DNA of 8,763 nucleotides from an uncultured Candidatus Pelagibacter sp. (GCA_937897125.1 CALCPL010000119.1:1-8763); one strand, 5' to 3'; shown: positions 1 through 6,484, numbered from the stretch's first letter. Numbers and translations are program-made. The notes: generated by a model from the letters alone, not told the origin.

Positions 1-33
1 TCGTCGGCAGCGTCAGATGTGTATAAGAGACAG
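1..33 (+). other. Illumina Nextera Read 1 adapter (artefact)
   Basis: This is synthetic sequence, not genome. Bases 1-14 are the Nextera Read 1 tail and bases 15-33 are the 19-base Tn5 mosaic end (AGATGTGTATAAGAGACAG). Genomic sequence starts at 34. On the minus strand the mutY frame reads on into the adapter as PVSYTHLTLPT, a peptide made only by contamination, so any protein prediction crossing base 34 is false at its C-terminus. Confidence 0.98.
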
Positions 34-952
34 GCTTAGAGCTATCAATCCAAGAAGAGTTAGAAATTGCACCCTTTAACTTGGAAAACTTGATTATTAC
101 ATTCATATTCATATTTGATATCTTGAAGTTTAAAGCTTTTGCTAAATTATCAGGTTTGGATATTTGCTTCATGGGAAATATTTGTAAATTCTTTAAAAAA
201 TTAAATTTAGTATTTTTTATTAACAAAAATTGATTATTTTTTTTATAAACATCTAACAAATAAAATCTATCAATCTTCTTTTTTCTTTCTTTTATTATTT
301 CAAAATCTTTTTTTTTAAAAGACTTACAATTTTTAATTAAAGGGCATTGGTGACATAGGGGATTTTTAGGTCGACAAATCAATGCGCCTAGCTCCATTAG
401 CGCTTGCGCATAATCACTTGCTCTAGTTGAATTACCTAATATTTTTTTACTCTTAACAAGATTATCTTTTGTAATTTCTTTGGGTAATTTTAAATTTAAT
501 AATCTTTTAATTACTCTTTCAATATTTCCATCTAAGGGAATAAATGGCTTGTTAAAGGCAATTGCCATTATTGCATTAGAAGTGTAGTCACCTATTCCAG
601 GTAATAATTTTAATTCTTCAATCGTGCTTGGCAACCTTCTATTAAAATTTTTTTCTAATATTTGTGCAGTCTTTTTTAAGTTTCGTACTCTTGAATAATA
701 ACCAAGGCCTTCCCAATACTTTAAAAGTTTATGTTCCTTAATTTTTGATAGAGATTTAATATCAGGAATATCTTTTATAAAATTATTGAAATATGGAATT
801 ACAGTTGCAACCTGTGTTTGCTGCAACATAAATTCACTTACTAACGTGTAATATTCTCGCTTAACTTGTGATAGCTTTTTTCTCCATGGGAGTGATCTTT
901 TATTATTATCGTACCAATAAAGAATTTTATTTGTTAGTATGGATTTAGTCAT
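34..952 (-). CDS. mutY: A/G-specific adenine glycosylase MutY, 3' end missing
   Basis: MutY removes adenine mispaired with 8-oxoguanine in base-excision repair. I translated the minus strand from the ATG at 952..950 and obtained 306 uninterrupted residues up to the adapter. N-terminal residues 11-24 (LYWYDNNKRSLPWR) and 39-46 (SEFMLQQT) are typical of the family. E40 matches the catalytic Glu. The helix-hairpin-helix stretch 117-126 (LPGIGDYTSN) carries Y123, and D141 in LDGN is the catalytic Asp. C193, C200, C203 and C209 form the CX6CX2CX5C [4Fe-4S] site. The C-terminal NUDIX-like domain begins around residue 230 and is cut by the contig end; E. coli MutY is 350 residues, so roughly 40 are missing. 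The loop expected to read Phe-Ser-His near its 8-oxoG contact appears as I278-S279-N280. An in-frame ATG at 958..956 would add two residues. Neither start has a Shine-Dalgarno sequence. It is divergent from the DUF721 gene with no gap. Confidence 0.96.
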
Positions 953-1441
953 ATGCATTTTAAAAATAATACTAAGCAGAGGTTTAAAACTATTCAAGGC
1001 TTAAGGTCTTTTAAAGACACTTTGCCAAAAAATATTAAAAAAATAATCAAAAAAAAGGGTCATATATTTTCTGAAACACTTAATAACTGGAAGTACATAG
1101 TTGGAGATGATCTTTTTAAAATATGCTATCCCAAATCCTTTAAAAATTCGAATAAATTTGGAGTAAGCACTCTTCAAATAATGGTAAAGAGAGGACACGA
1201 AATTGATTTAGAATATTCAAAAAAAATAATAATGGATAAAATGAATAGTTTCTTTGGCTATGCCGTTGTTGAAAAATTGAAATTTATAAGTTTTGATGAT
1301 GTTCAAACAAAATTCAAAAAATTAGATGCTAATGAAAACCATGTGACAAATATTAAATATGCAGATAGAATAAATAGTATTAAAAATGATAAAATTAAAA
1401 AATCATTACTTGAATTAACAAAACTATTTAAACAACGATGA
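953..1441 (+). CDS. dciA: DUF721 / DciA-family protein
   Basis: This is a 162-residue basic protein of the DUF721 family. DciA members bind the replicative helicase DnaB and help load it in bacteria without DnaC; that role is known for the family and is inferred here. Visible family features are the N-terminal segment 17-35, W46 in NNWKYIVGDDL (44-54), a short strand-rich middle (71-86) ending in the E/L-rich EIDLEYSKKI (83-92), and NSFFGYAVVEKLKFI (98-112), which matches the INAYFGY...RLK region of alphaproteobacterial homologues. The lysine-rich tail after 118 looks disordered. The ATG at 953 touches the first base of mutY; the next in-frame ATG is at residue 77, inside the domain, so 953 is preferred although it has no Shine-Dalgarno sequence. 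The stop overlaps the dsbA-like start as ATGA, indicating translational coupling. The family call is firmer than the helicase-loader role. Confidence 0.85.
   Translation: MHFKNNTKQRFKTIQGLRSFKDTLPKNIKKIIKKKGHIFSETLNNWKYIVGDDLFKICYPKSFKNSNKFGVSTLQIMVKRGHEIDLEYSKKIIMDKMNSFFGYAVVEKLKFISFDDVQTKFKKLDANENHVTNIKYADRINSIKNDKIKKSLLELTKLFKQR
969..997 (-). promoter_or_regulatory. Candidate sigma-70-type promoter of mutY
   Basis: On the minus strand TTGAAT (997..992) and TAGTAT (974..969) are separated by exactly 17 bases; each matches 4 of 6 consensus positions. Transcription would start near 961-963, only a few bases before either mutY ATG, giving a nearly leaderless message. The site lies wholly within the DUF721 coding sequence. 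In DNA this AT-rich such matches arise by chance, so this is a weak call supported mainly by spacing and position. Confidence 0.35.
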
Positions 1442-2028
1442 AAAAATTAACCTCAGCATTATTTATAATATTTATAATCTTCTCCGCTAAAGCGTTTGCT
1501 GCAGATAATGAAATAATTAAAAGAATTACCGAGGGTGAAGAAAGTGCCAAAATAACAATAATTGCTTACGAGTCATTGACTTGTGGTCACTGTGCAAATT
1601 TTCATAAAGATGTTTATCCAGAACTAAAAAAAGACTTCATTGATAAAGGGTTGGTAAGAATTGAATTTAGACATTTTCCATTAGATTTAGCTGCATTTAA
1701 TGCATCAAAAATTGCACAATGTAATAACGATGGCAGTTCAAGTATTATGAATACTTTATACTCTGGCCAAAAAAAATGGGCCAGAGGAAAAACACCAGAA
1801 GAAGCAACGGGTTATTTGAAAAAATTCTTAGAAGGTGAAAATGTGAATGTAAATTTTGAAAAATGCCTGAGTGATAAAGCTATAGAAGATTACGTTTTAA
1901 ATGATCGAATCGATGGGGTAAAAAAATTTGAAGTTAATGCTACTCCTACGATAATAATTAATGACAAAAAGTTTGATAAAGCCCTAAATTATAAGAATTT
2001 AAAAAAATATCTGGAAAAACTGATATAA
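1438..2028 (+). CDS. dsbA: Secreted DsbA-like thiol:disulfide oxidoreductase
   Basis: This 196-residue thioredoxin-fold protein probably introduces or shuffles disulfides in periplasmic proteins. Residues 1-21 form a signal peptide (basic MKK, hydrophobic 6-16, then AKAFAAD), with cleavage likely near 21/22. The active site is C49-G-H-C52, and the cis-proline that packs against it is P170 in NATPT. Two further cysteines, C95 and C143, fall in the helical insert and could form a second disulfide, as in some alphaproteobacterial DsbA proteins. The length is normal for the family. Its ATG overlaps the upstream TGA by the ATGA arrangement, and smc follows after 8 bases. The order mutY / DUF721 / DsbA-like / smc recurs in alphaproteobacteria, but no functional link between the oxidase and SMC is evident. 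Whether it acts as an oxidase (DsbA) or isomerase-like (DsbC/G) is not decided by the sequence; the CGHC motif resembles DsbA-type folds. Confidence 0.9.
   Translation: MKKLTSALFIIFIIFSAKAFAADNEIIKRITEGEESAKITIIAYESLTCGHCANFHKDVYPELKKDFIDKGLVRIEFRHFPLDLAAFNASKIAQCNNDGSSSIMNTLYSGQKKWARGKTPEEATGYLKKFLEGENVNVNFEKCLSDKAIEDYVLNDRIDGVKKFEVNATPTIIINDKKFDKALNYKNLKKYLEKLI
1761..1786. repeat. GC-rich 8-bp inverted repeat inside the dsbA-like gene
   Basis: CTCTGGCC at 1761-1768 and GGCCAGAG at 1779-1786 are perfect reverse complements around a 10-base A-rich loop. Six of the eight pairs are G:C, unusual in sequence that is mostly A/T. It falls in codons for YSGQKKWARG, which are probably constrained by the protein, and no T-run follows, so it is not a terminator. 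A role in the message is possible but unproven. Confidence 0.5.
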
Positions 2029-2036
2029 GTTAGTCC

Positions 2037-4610
2037 ATGGAGTTTAAAAAAATCCAATTAAATGGATTTAAATCATTTGCTGAAAAAACAAATTTTCTAA
2101 TAGAGCATGGCTTAACTGGCATCGTTGGTCCTAACGGTTGTGGGAAATCTAATATTGTAGAATCCTTAAGATGGGTTATGGGTGAAACCTCAGCTAAGAG
2201 TATGCGTGGTTCAGGTATGGAAGATGTTATTTTTAATGGTACATCTAATAAGTCTTCTAAAAATATAGCAGAAGTTTCAATAAGTGTAGATAACGCAAGT
2301 CATGATGGTCCAATGCAATATAAAGATTTAGATCATATAGAGGTTAGAAGAAAGATTGAAAAAGATAAGGGTTCAAAATTTTACATAAACGACAAAGAAG
2401 TTAGAGCTAGGGATGCTCAAATGTTTTTCGCAGATTTATCTACAGGCGCTCATTCACCATCAATGATTAGTCAGGGGCGTATTGGAGCCTTAGTTACTGC
2501 TAAGCCTACAGACAGACGTGCAATTTTAGAAGAGGCAGCTAATATTTCAGGATTACATGTTAGAAGACATGAAGCTGAACTTAGATTAAATGCTGCAGAA
2601 GCAAATTTAAAAAGAGCTGATGAATTAAGAAGACAACAAGAAAAACAGCTAGCAAATCTTCAGAAGCAAGCCGAAGAAGCAACGAAATACAAACTTATAT
2701 CTGAAGAAATAAAAAAAATTGAAGCAGGGTTATATTATCTAAAATTATTAGACATTGATAATGAAATTAGAATAGAAAATGAAATCAACAATGAAGCTGA
2801 GGGAGAAGTGAGCAGCTTCAATCAACAAATTTCTCAGTTTGAAAGTTTAATTAAAACTGAAACAGATAAAGTTTCTCCATTAAGAGAAAAAAATATTGAG
2901 AACCTTTCAAGAATACAACGATTGAACTTAGAATTACAAAGTCTAGATGAGGAAAATGTAAGAACACAAGATGAGATAGAAAATTTTAAAAAATCTCTAA
3001 AAACAATCGAAGAGGATATTGATAGAGAAAAAGGTATTGTAATAGATGCAAACTCAAATGAAAAAAGATTAAAAGAAGAAAAAAGTGAATTAATAGAAAT
3101 AGACTCTAAATATTTTGAAACAGAAAAATTATCAAACGAAGACCTTGAGAAGGCAAAAAACCAACTTAATGAAGAGCAAAAAGCTGTAGATGAAATTATT
3201 GAAATATTTGCTAATGGCAACATAAATATCAGTATTGACCCAATTAAAGACGTCATTAATACAATCGAAAAAATTAAAGAATTAATAAACACTAATGAAG
3301 CTAACCAAGCTCTTACATTGCTGGATAGAACTAAAATGGAATTAAATAATTTCTTAAATAATTTAGCTAATGATGAAAGTAAAAGTAAATTAACTGATAT
3401 TGATGAAAAAAATAGCAATATAAAATTACTTCAAGAAAAATATGCAGATAGTTTTAGTAAAAACCAATCAATTAAAAAAGAGTCTATAAAAAGAAATGAA
3501 AGAATCAAAGCTATAGAATCAGAAGTTGAAAGTTGGAAAAACTTACTTTCAAACTCACAAAAAATGGTAACAGAATTAACTGAAAGAAAAAATAAATTAT
3601 TATCACAATTAAATGAACGTGACCAACAACCCAAGGCTCAAGCAGAAAAAAAAGGTCAAGCTACAGAGGGTCTGAGAATTTCACAAAATGAAAAAATTGA
3701 GAATGAAAAAATAATCGAAGAAACAGATAAAAAGATAAACTCTTTAAGACTTGAGTTAAATGACGTTCAAGAAAGATCTATTCAAATAAGAGAAAGAAAA
3801 GCAAGCTCAGGAGCTACTGTTGAAGGTTTAAAAAAACGTAAAGAAGATCTGTTAGAAAGAGTTAGCTCTGAACTTAATCTTGAAGAAAATGATATTCTAG
3901 AAAATTCTAATTTAAATGGTGTTGTAGAGTTACCCAATTCTGTTGATCAAGAAGAAGCTCTTGATGAAAAAAAAAGAGAAAGAGAAAAATTGGGATCAGT
4001 CAACCTTAGAGCAGATGAAGAAACCAGCAAATATGAAATTGAAATTAAAAAAATGGAGCAAGATAGAGAAGATCTTGTGTCTGCTATTATAAAATTAAAA
4101 GAAAGTATTAATGAATTAAATCAAAAAGGAAGAGAAAGATTATTAGAAGCCTTTGAAAAAGTTAATAGAAAATTTAATGAAGTTTATACAAAGCTATTTA
4201 ATGGTGGAAATGCAAAACTAGAGTTAGTGGACTCTGATGATCCACTTGAAGCTGGTTTGGAAATGCTGGTAAGTCCTCCTGGTAAAAGGCTTCAGTCTAT
4301 AACTTTACTATCTGGTGGTGAACAAGCTTTAACAGCCTTGTCTCTTATTTTTGCTGTGTTCCTTACCAACCCATCTCCAATCTGTGTGTTGGATGAAGTT
4401 GATGCTCCGCTAGATGATGCTAACGTAACAAGATTTTGTGGACTTCTTGATGATTTAACTAAAATAACTGACACTAAATTTATTATCGTAACTCACCATG
4501 CTCTAACTATGTCAAAAATGAATAGACTTTATGGAGTTACAATGCCTGAAAAAGGTATTAGCCAACTTGTTGCTGTAGATTTACAAAAAGCAGAGAGCAT
4601 GGTTGCGTAA
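2037..4610 (+). CDS. smc: Chromosome partition protein SMC, short form without a recognisable hinge
   Basis: SMC proteins are ABC-type ATPases that dimerise and, with ScpA/ScpB, organise and segregate the chromosome. Both half-heads are complete here. The N-terminal head has FKSF (11-14), Walker A GPNGCGKSN (31-39) and the Q-loop Q146 in ISQGRIGAL. The C-terminal head has the ABC signature LLSGGEQALTAL (757-768), Walker B ICVLDEVDAP (782-791) with E787, the D-loop PLDD (791-794) and H820/H821 in the switch, then LYGVTM (831-836). Between them, about 175-385 and 455-700 are highly charged coiled-coil segments. A standard bacterial SMC is about 1150-1200 residues with a globular hinge of roughly 150-180 residues at mid-length; this one has 857, and its centre (about 381-450) is only a short, probably helical stretch with Asn-rich turns. 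There are three cysteines, all in the heads, so no zinc hook. The frame is open throughout, so this is not a broken gene. The dsbA-like gene ends 8 bases upstream and atpI begins 8 bases downstream. Confidence 0.95.
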   Translation: MEFKKIQLNGFKSFAEKTNFLIEHGLTGIVGPNGCGKSNIVESLRWVMGETSAKSMRGSGMEDVIFNGTSNKSSKNIAEVSISVDNASHDGPMQYKDLDHIEVRRKIEKDKGSKFYINDKEVRARDAQMFFADLSTGAHSPSMISQGRIGALVTAKPTDRRAILEEAANISGLHVRRHEAELRLNAAEANLKRADELRRQQEKQLANLQKQAEEATKYKLISEEIKKIEAGLYYLKLLDIDNEIRIENEINNEAEGEVSSFNQQISQFESLIKTETDKVSPLREKNIENLSRIQRLNLELQSLDEENVRTQDEIENFKKSLKTIEEDIDREKGIVIDANSNEKRLKEEKSELIEIDSKYFETEKLSNEDLEKAKNQLNEEQKAVDEIIEIFANGNINISIDPIKDVINTIEKIKELINTNEANQALTLLDRTKMELNNFLNNLANDESKSKLTDIDEKNSNIKLLQEKYADSFSKNQSIKKESIKRNERIKAIESEVESWKNLLSNSQKMVTELTERKNKLLSQLNERDQQPKAQAEKKGQATEGLRISQNEKIENEKIIEETDKKINSLRLELNDVQERSIQIRERKASSGATVEGLKKRKEDLLERVSSELNLEENDILENSNLNGVVELPNSVDQEEALDEKKREREKLGSVNLRADEETSKYEIEIKKMEQDREDLVSAIIKLKESINELNQKGRERLLEAFEKVNRKFNEVYTKLFNGGNAKLELVDSDDPLEAGLEMLVSPPGKRLQSITLLSGGEQALTALSLIFAVFLTNPSPICVLDEVDAPLDDANVTRFCGLLDDLTKITDTKFIIVTHHALTMSKMNRLYGVTMPEKGISQLVAVDLQKAESMVA

Positions 4611-4618
4611 CAATTTAA

Positions 4619-4894
4619 ATGCCAAAAGATAGCCTTAAAACTCGCTTGGAGATTGCAAAAACTAAGCTTTCAAAGAAAAATCTATATAAAAATGAAGAAG
4701 CACCCTCTTCTATTGGGACTGCCTTTAAATTAAGTACAGAATTAGTGTCTGCAGTGGCAGTTGGGACAATTATAGGGTTTATTTTAGACAAGACCTTTGG
4801 TACTAAGCCCTGGTTAATATTAATATTTTTTTTTGTAGGTGTTGTTGCTGGAATTATAAACGTATTCAGATCTGCAAAAAATATGCAAAAATAG
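4619..4894 (+). CDS. atpI: ATP synthase F0 assembly protein AtpI (AtpI/AtpZ family)
   Basis: This small 91-residue membrane protein belongs to the family that assists assembly of the c-ring and is not part of the finished enzyme. It has a charged cytoplasmic N-terminus (1-30), a first membrane helix around 40-57 (from TELVSAVAVG) and a second around 64-83 (PWLILIFFFVGVVAG). The loop between them carries the family pattern G53...D57...G61-T-K-P64-W65, seen in alphaproteobacterial AtpI proteins. The protein ends soon after NVFRSAK, also typical. It starts 8 bases after smc and sits 12 bases before atpB, the first place in the F0 operon as in most alphaproteobacteria. No promoter or terminator separates it from smc, so co-transcription with the genes upstream is plausible. 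Confidence 0.92.
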   Translation: MPKDSLKTRLEIAKTKLSKKNLYKNEEAPSSIGTAFKLSTELVSAVAVGTIIGFILDKTFGTKPWLILIFFFVGVVAGIINVFRSAKNMQK

Positions 4895-4906
4895 ACTTAA
4901 AAAATT

Positions 4907-5641
4907 ATGGCTACAAACCCAATGAACCAATTCGAAGTTTATAGAATTGGACCAGAGATTAAATTAGGGGCAATAGATATTTCTTTCACAAACGCAAGTT
5001 TGTTTATGGTGATTAGTTCACTTGCAATCTTATTAGTTTTTAATTTAGGGTCAAAAAAAAATTCCTTACTACCAAGCAAGATGCAACTTCTTTCTGAATT
5101 AAGCTATACTTTTGTTTCCAAAATGATTAGTGATACCGCAGGATCAAAAGCAAAACCTTACTTTGCGTTTATCTTCTCAATATTTATGTTTGTGCTTTTC
5201 TGCAACATGTTTGGGATGATCCCTTATGCCTTTACAGTAACTAGCCATATCATTGTTACTTTTATCTTGGCTTCATTTATTTTTGTGGGTGTAACAATTA
5301 TTGGATTTATGAAACATGGATTAGGATATTTAAAATTATTTGTACCTAGTGGAGTGCCTGCTGTACTATTGCCGCTAATAGTTGTTATAGAAATAATTTC
5401 TTACTTAAGTAGACCGGTTAGTCTTTCAGTTCGTTTATTTGCAAACATGATGGCTGGTCATACTATGATGAAAGTTTTCGGAGGCTTTGTAATAAGCCTT
5501 GGAATAGTTGGTGGATGGCTTCCACTGAGTTTTTCGGTTGCATTAACTGGCTTGGAAATACTAGTTGCTTTTCTTCAAGCATATGTTTTCGCAATCTTAA
5601 CCTGCATCTACTTAAACGATGCATTAAATTTACACCATTAA
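4907..5641 (+). CDS. atpB: ATP synthase F0 subunit a
   Basis: Subunit a forms the two proton half-channels beside the c-ring in the cytoplasmic membrane. The 244-residue protein has the alphaproteobacterial N-terminus (NPMNQFEVYRI, 4-14), a first membrane helix about 30-47, further helices about 85-105, 113-135 and 147-168, and the conserved C-terminal helical pair. SRPVSLSVRLFANMMAGH (168-185) contains R176, the essential Arg facing the c-ring carboxylate (Arg210 in E. coli). H185 and E217 stand where E. coli has Glu219 and His245, the swapped pair usual in alphaproteobacteria and mitochondria; Q224 matches E. coli Gln252. Length and topology are normal. It lies 12 bases after atpI and 19 before atpE. 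Confidence 0.97.
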   Translation: MATNPMNQFEVYRIGPEIKLGAIDISFTNASLFMVISSLAILLVFNLGSKKNSLLPSKMQLLSELSYTFVSKMISDTAGSKAKPYFAFIFSIFMFVLFCNMFGMIPYAFTVTSHIIVTFILASFIFVGVTIIGFMKHGLGYLKLFVPSGVPAVLLPLIVVIEIISYLSRPVSLSVRLFANMMAGHTMMKVFGGFVISLGIVGGWLPLSFSVALTGLEILVAFLQAYVFAILTCIYLNDALNLHH

Positions 5642-5648
5642 CTAACAT

Positions 5649-5655
5649 AAGGAGG
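5649..5655 (+). promoter_or_regulatory. Strong Shine-Dalgarno sequence of atpE
   Basis: AAGGAGG ends five bases before the atpE ATG at 5661. It is the only full-consensus ribosome-binding site before any gene in this window; the other plus-strand starts have no convincing one. The c subunit is needed in about 8-15 copies per enzyme against one of a, b and b', so strong initiation here fits the stoichiometry. Confidence 0.88.
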
Positions 5656-5660
5656 ATATA

Positions 5661-5888
5661 ATGGAATTAGAAGCAGCAAAAATGATCGGAGCAGGACTAG
5701 CAGCAATAGCTCTAGCCGGTGCCGGTGTTGGAATTGGAATTATTTTTGGTAATTACCTTTCTGGCGCAATGAGAAACCCATCTGCAGCTCAAAAACAATT
5801 TCCTAATCTTTTATTAGGTTTTGCTTTAGCTGAAGCAACTGGCCTATTTGGATTAGTTGTAGCGTTAATTATTTTATTTGCATTTTAA
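5661..5888 (+). CDS. atpE: ATP synthase F0 subunit c
   Basis: Subunit c is the proteolipid that assembles into the rotating c-ring and carries protons across the membrane. The 75-residue hairpin has a Gly/Ala-rich first helix (about 8-33, with GAGVGIGI at 20-27), the polar loop R38-N39-P40, and a second helix (about 48-74) with the proton-carrying carboxylate E58 in ALAEATGLFG. The position 33 residues before E58, which is Gln in Na+-translocating c subunits such as that of Ilyobacter, is I25, and E58 is followed by Ala, so proton coupling is expected. The length is typical. The gene has the strongest ribosome-binding site in the window. It is followed after 5 bases by atpF', and an 8-bp inverted repeat begins about 40 bases beyond its stop. 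Confidence 0.97.
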   Translation: MELEAAKMIGAGLAAIALAGAGVGIGIIFGNYLSGAMRNPSAAQKQFPNLLLGFALAEATGLFGLVVALIILFAF

Positions 5889-5893
5889 ATTTA

Positions 5894-6484
5894 ATGATTA
5901 AAAAAATATTTTTTCAGTCGATATTTTTAAGCTTCCTGTTTTTTATGGAAGCTTTTGCAGCTGAAAGCGGTGGAATGCCTCAATTAAATCCTGAGTTTTG
6001 GGTTTCTCAAATTTTTTGGTTAATTATTACTTTTGGAATTTTATATGTTGTTTTATCTAAACTTATACTTCCAAAAATAAGTGCCAACCTAGAAACTAGA
6101 AAATCTCAAATTTTAGAAAATATTGAGGCTGCAGAGAAGAAAAGAGAAGAAAGTGAACAAAAAATTGAAGAATACGAAAAGATAGTACACGACAGCAAAA
6201 ATGAGGCAAAAAACTATTTTAAACAAGCTAGAGAAAAAGTGTTGAAAGATATTGGTGTAAAAAAAGAAGCACTAGACAAAGAAATTGATGAAGAGGTTAA
6301 TAAAGCTGAGATTGAGATAAAAACTTTTAGAGATAATGCACCAGAAAAAATCATGAAGATTGCTGAAGAAACTTCTTCGGACTTGCTGCAGCAACTAATA
6401 GGAGCTGAAGTTAACAGTAGTAGTATTTCTGCAATAGTAGAAGATCTTTCAAGAAAAAAAATGGATGAATATTATGGTAATTGA
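5894..6484 (+). CDS. atpF': ATP synthase F0 subunit b'
   Basis: Subunit b' pairs with b to form the peripheral stalk that holds F1 against the a subunit. This divergent second b-type subunit occurs in photosynthetic bacteria, cyanobacteria and alphaproteobacteria (also named atpX, atpG or atpF2). The family stretch GGMPQLNPEFWVSQIFWL (26-43) leads into the membrane helix at about 38-57, followed by a long charged helix (about 62-170) rich in Glu and Lys. Upstream of the conserved part is a second hydrophobic segment (residues 6-17) ending in AFAAES, which looks like a cleavable signal peptide. An alternative ATG at residue 18 would drop most of that segment, but neither start has a Shine-Dalgarno sequence. 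The frame overlaps the start of atpF by up to 20 bases. Confidence 0.93.
   Translation: MIKKIFFQSIFLSFLFFMEAFAAESGGMPQLNPEFWVSQIFWLIITFGILYVVLSKLILPKISANLETRKSQILENIEAAEKKREESEQKIEEYEKIVHDSKNEAKNYFKQAREKVLKDIGVKKEALDKEIDEEVNKAEIEIKTFRDNAPEKIMKIAEETSSDLLQQLIGAEVNSSSISAIVEDLSRKKMDEYYGN
5929..5954. repeat. 8-bp inverted repeat just downstream of atpE, in the atpF' leader region
   Basis: AAGCTTCC (5929-5936) and GGAAGCTT (5947-5954) are perfect reverse complements around a 10-base T-rich loop. The hairpin would form 40 bases past the atpE stop, inside the part of atpF' coding for the signal-like N-terminus, where sequence constraint is low. It could limit the spread of ribosomes to atpF' or protect the atpE message end; no T-run follows, so it is not a terminator. 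Repeats of this length are expected a few times by chance in a window of this size and composition. Confidence 0.4.

Noticed and set aside
2834..3418. Long open frame of 194 codons on the minus strand opposite smc
   Set aside because: It is the complement of the Lys/Glu/Asn-rich coiled-coil region, giving a low-complexity Ser/Leu/Phe product; it has no recognisable domain and the plus-strand gene is certain.
2037..4610. SMC as a frameshifted or partly deleted pseudogene
   Set aside because: Both ATP-binding half-heads are complete, in one frame, with all catalytic motifs, and the coiled coil is continuous.
2037..4610. The gene as Rad50/SbcC or RecN rather than SMC
   Set aside because: The head sequences (GPNGCGKSN, LLSGGEQALTAL, LYGVTM end) are SMC type, there is no CxxC zinc hook, and the gene is in the SMC neighbourhood of alphaproteobacteria.
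5661..5888. Sodium-coupled c subunit
   Set aside because: The Gln found 33 residues before the carboxylate in Na+ c subunits is Ile here and the Ser after the Glu is Ala, so proton coupling is expected.
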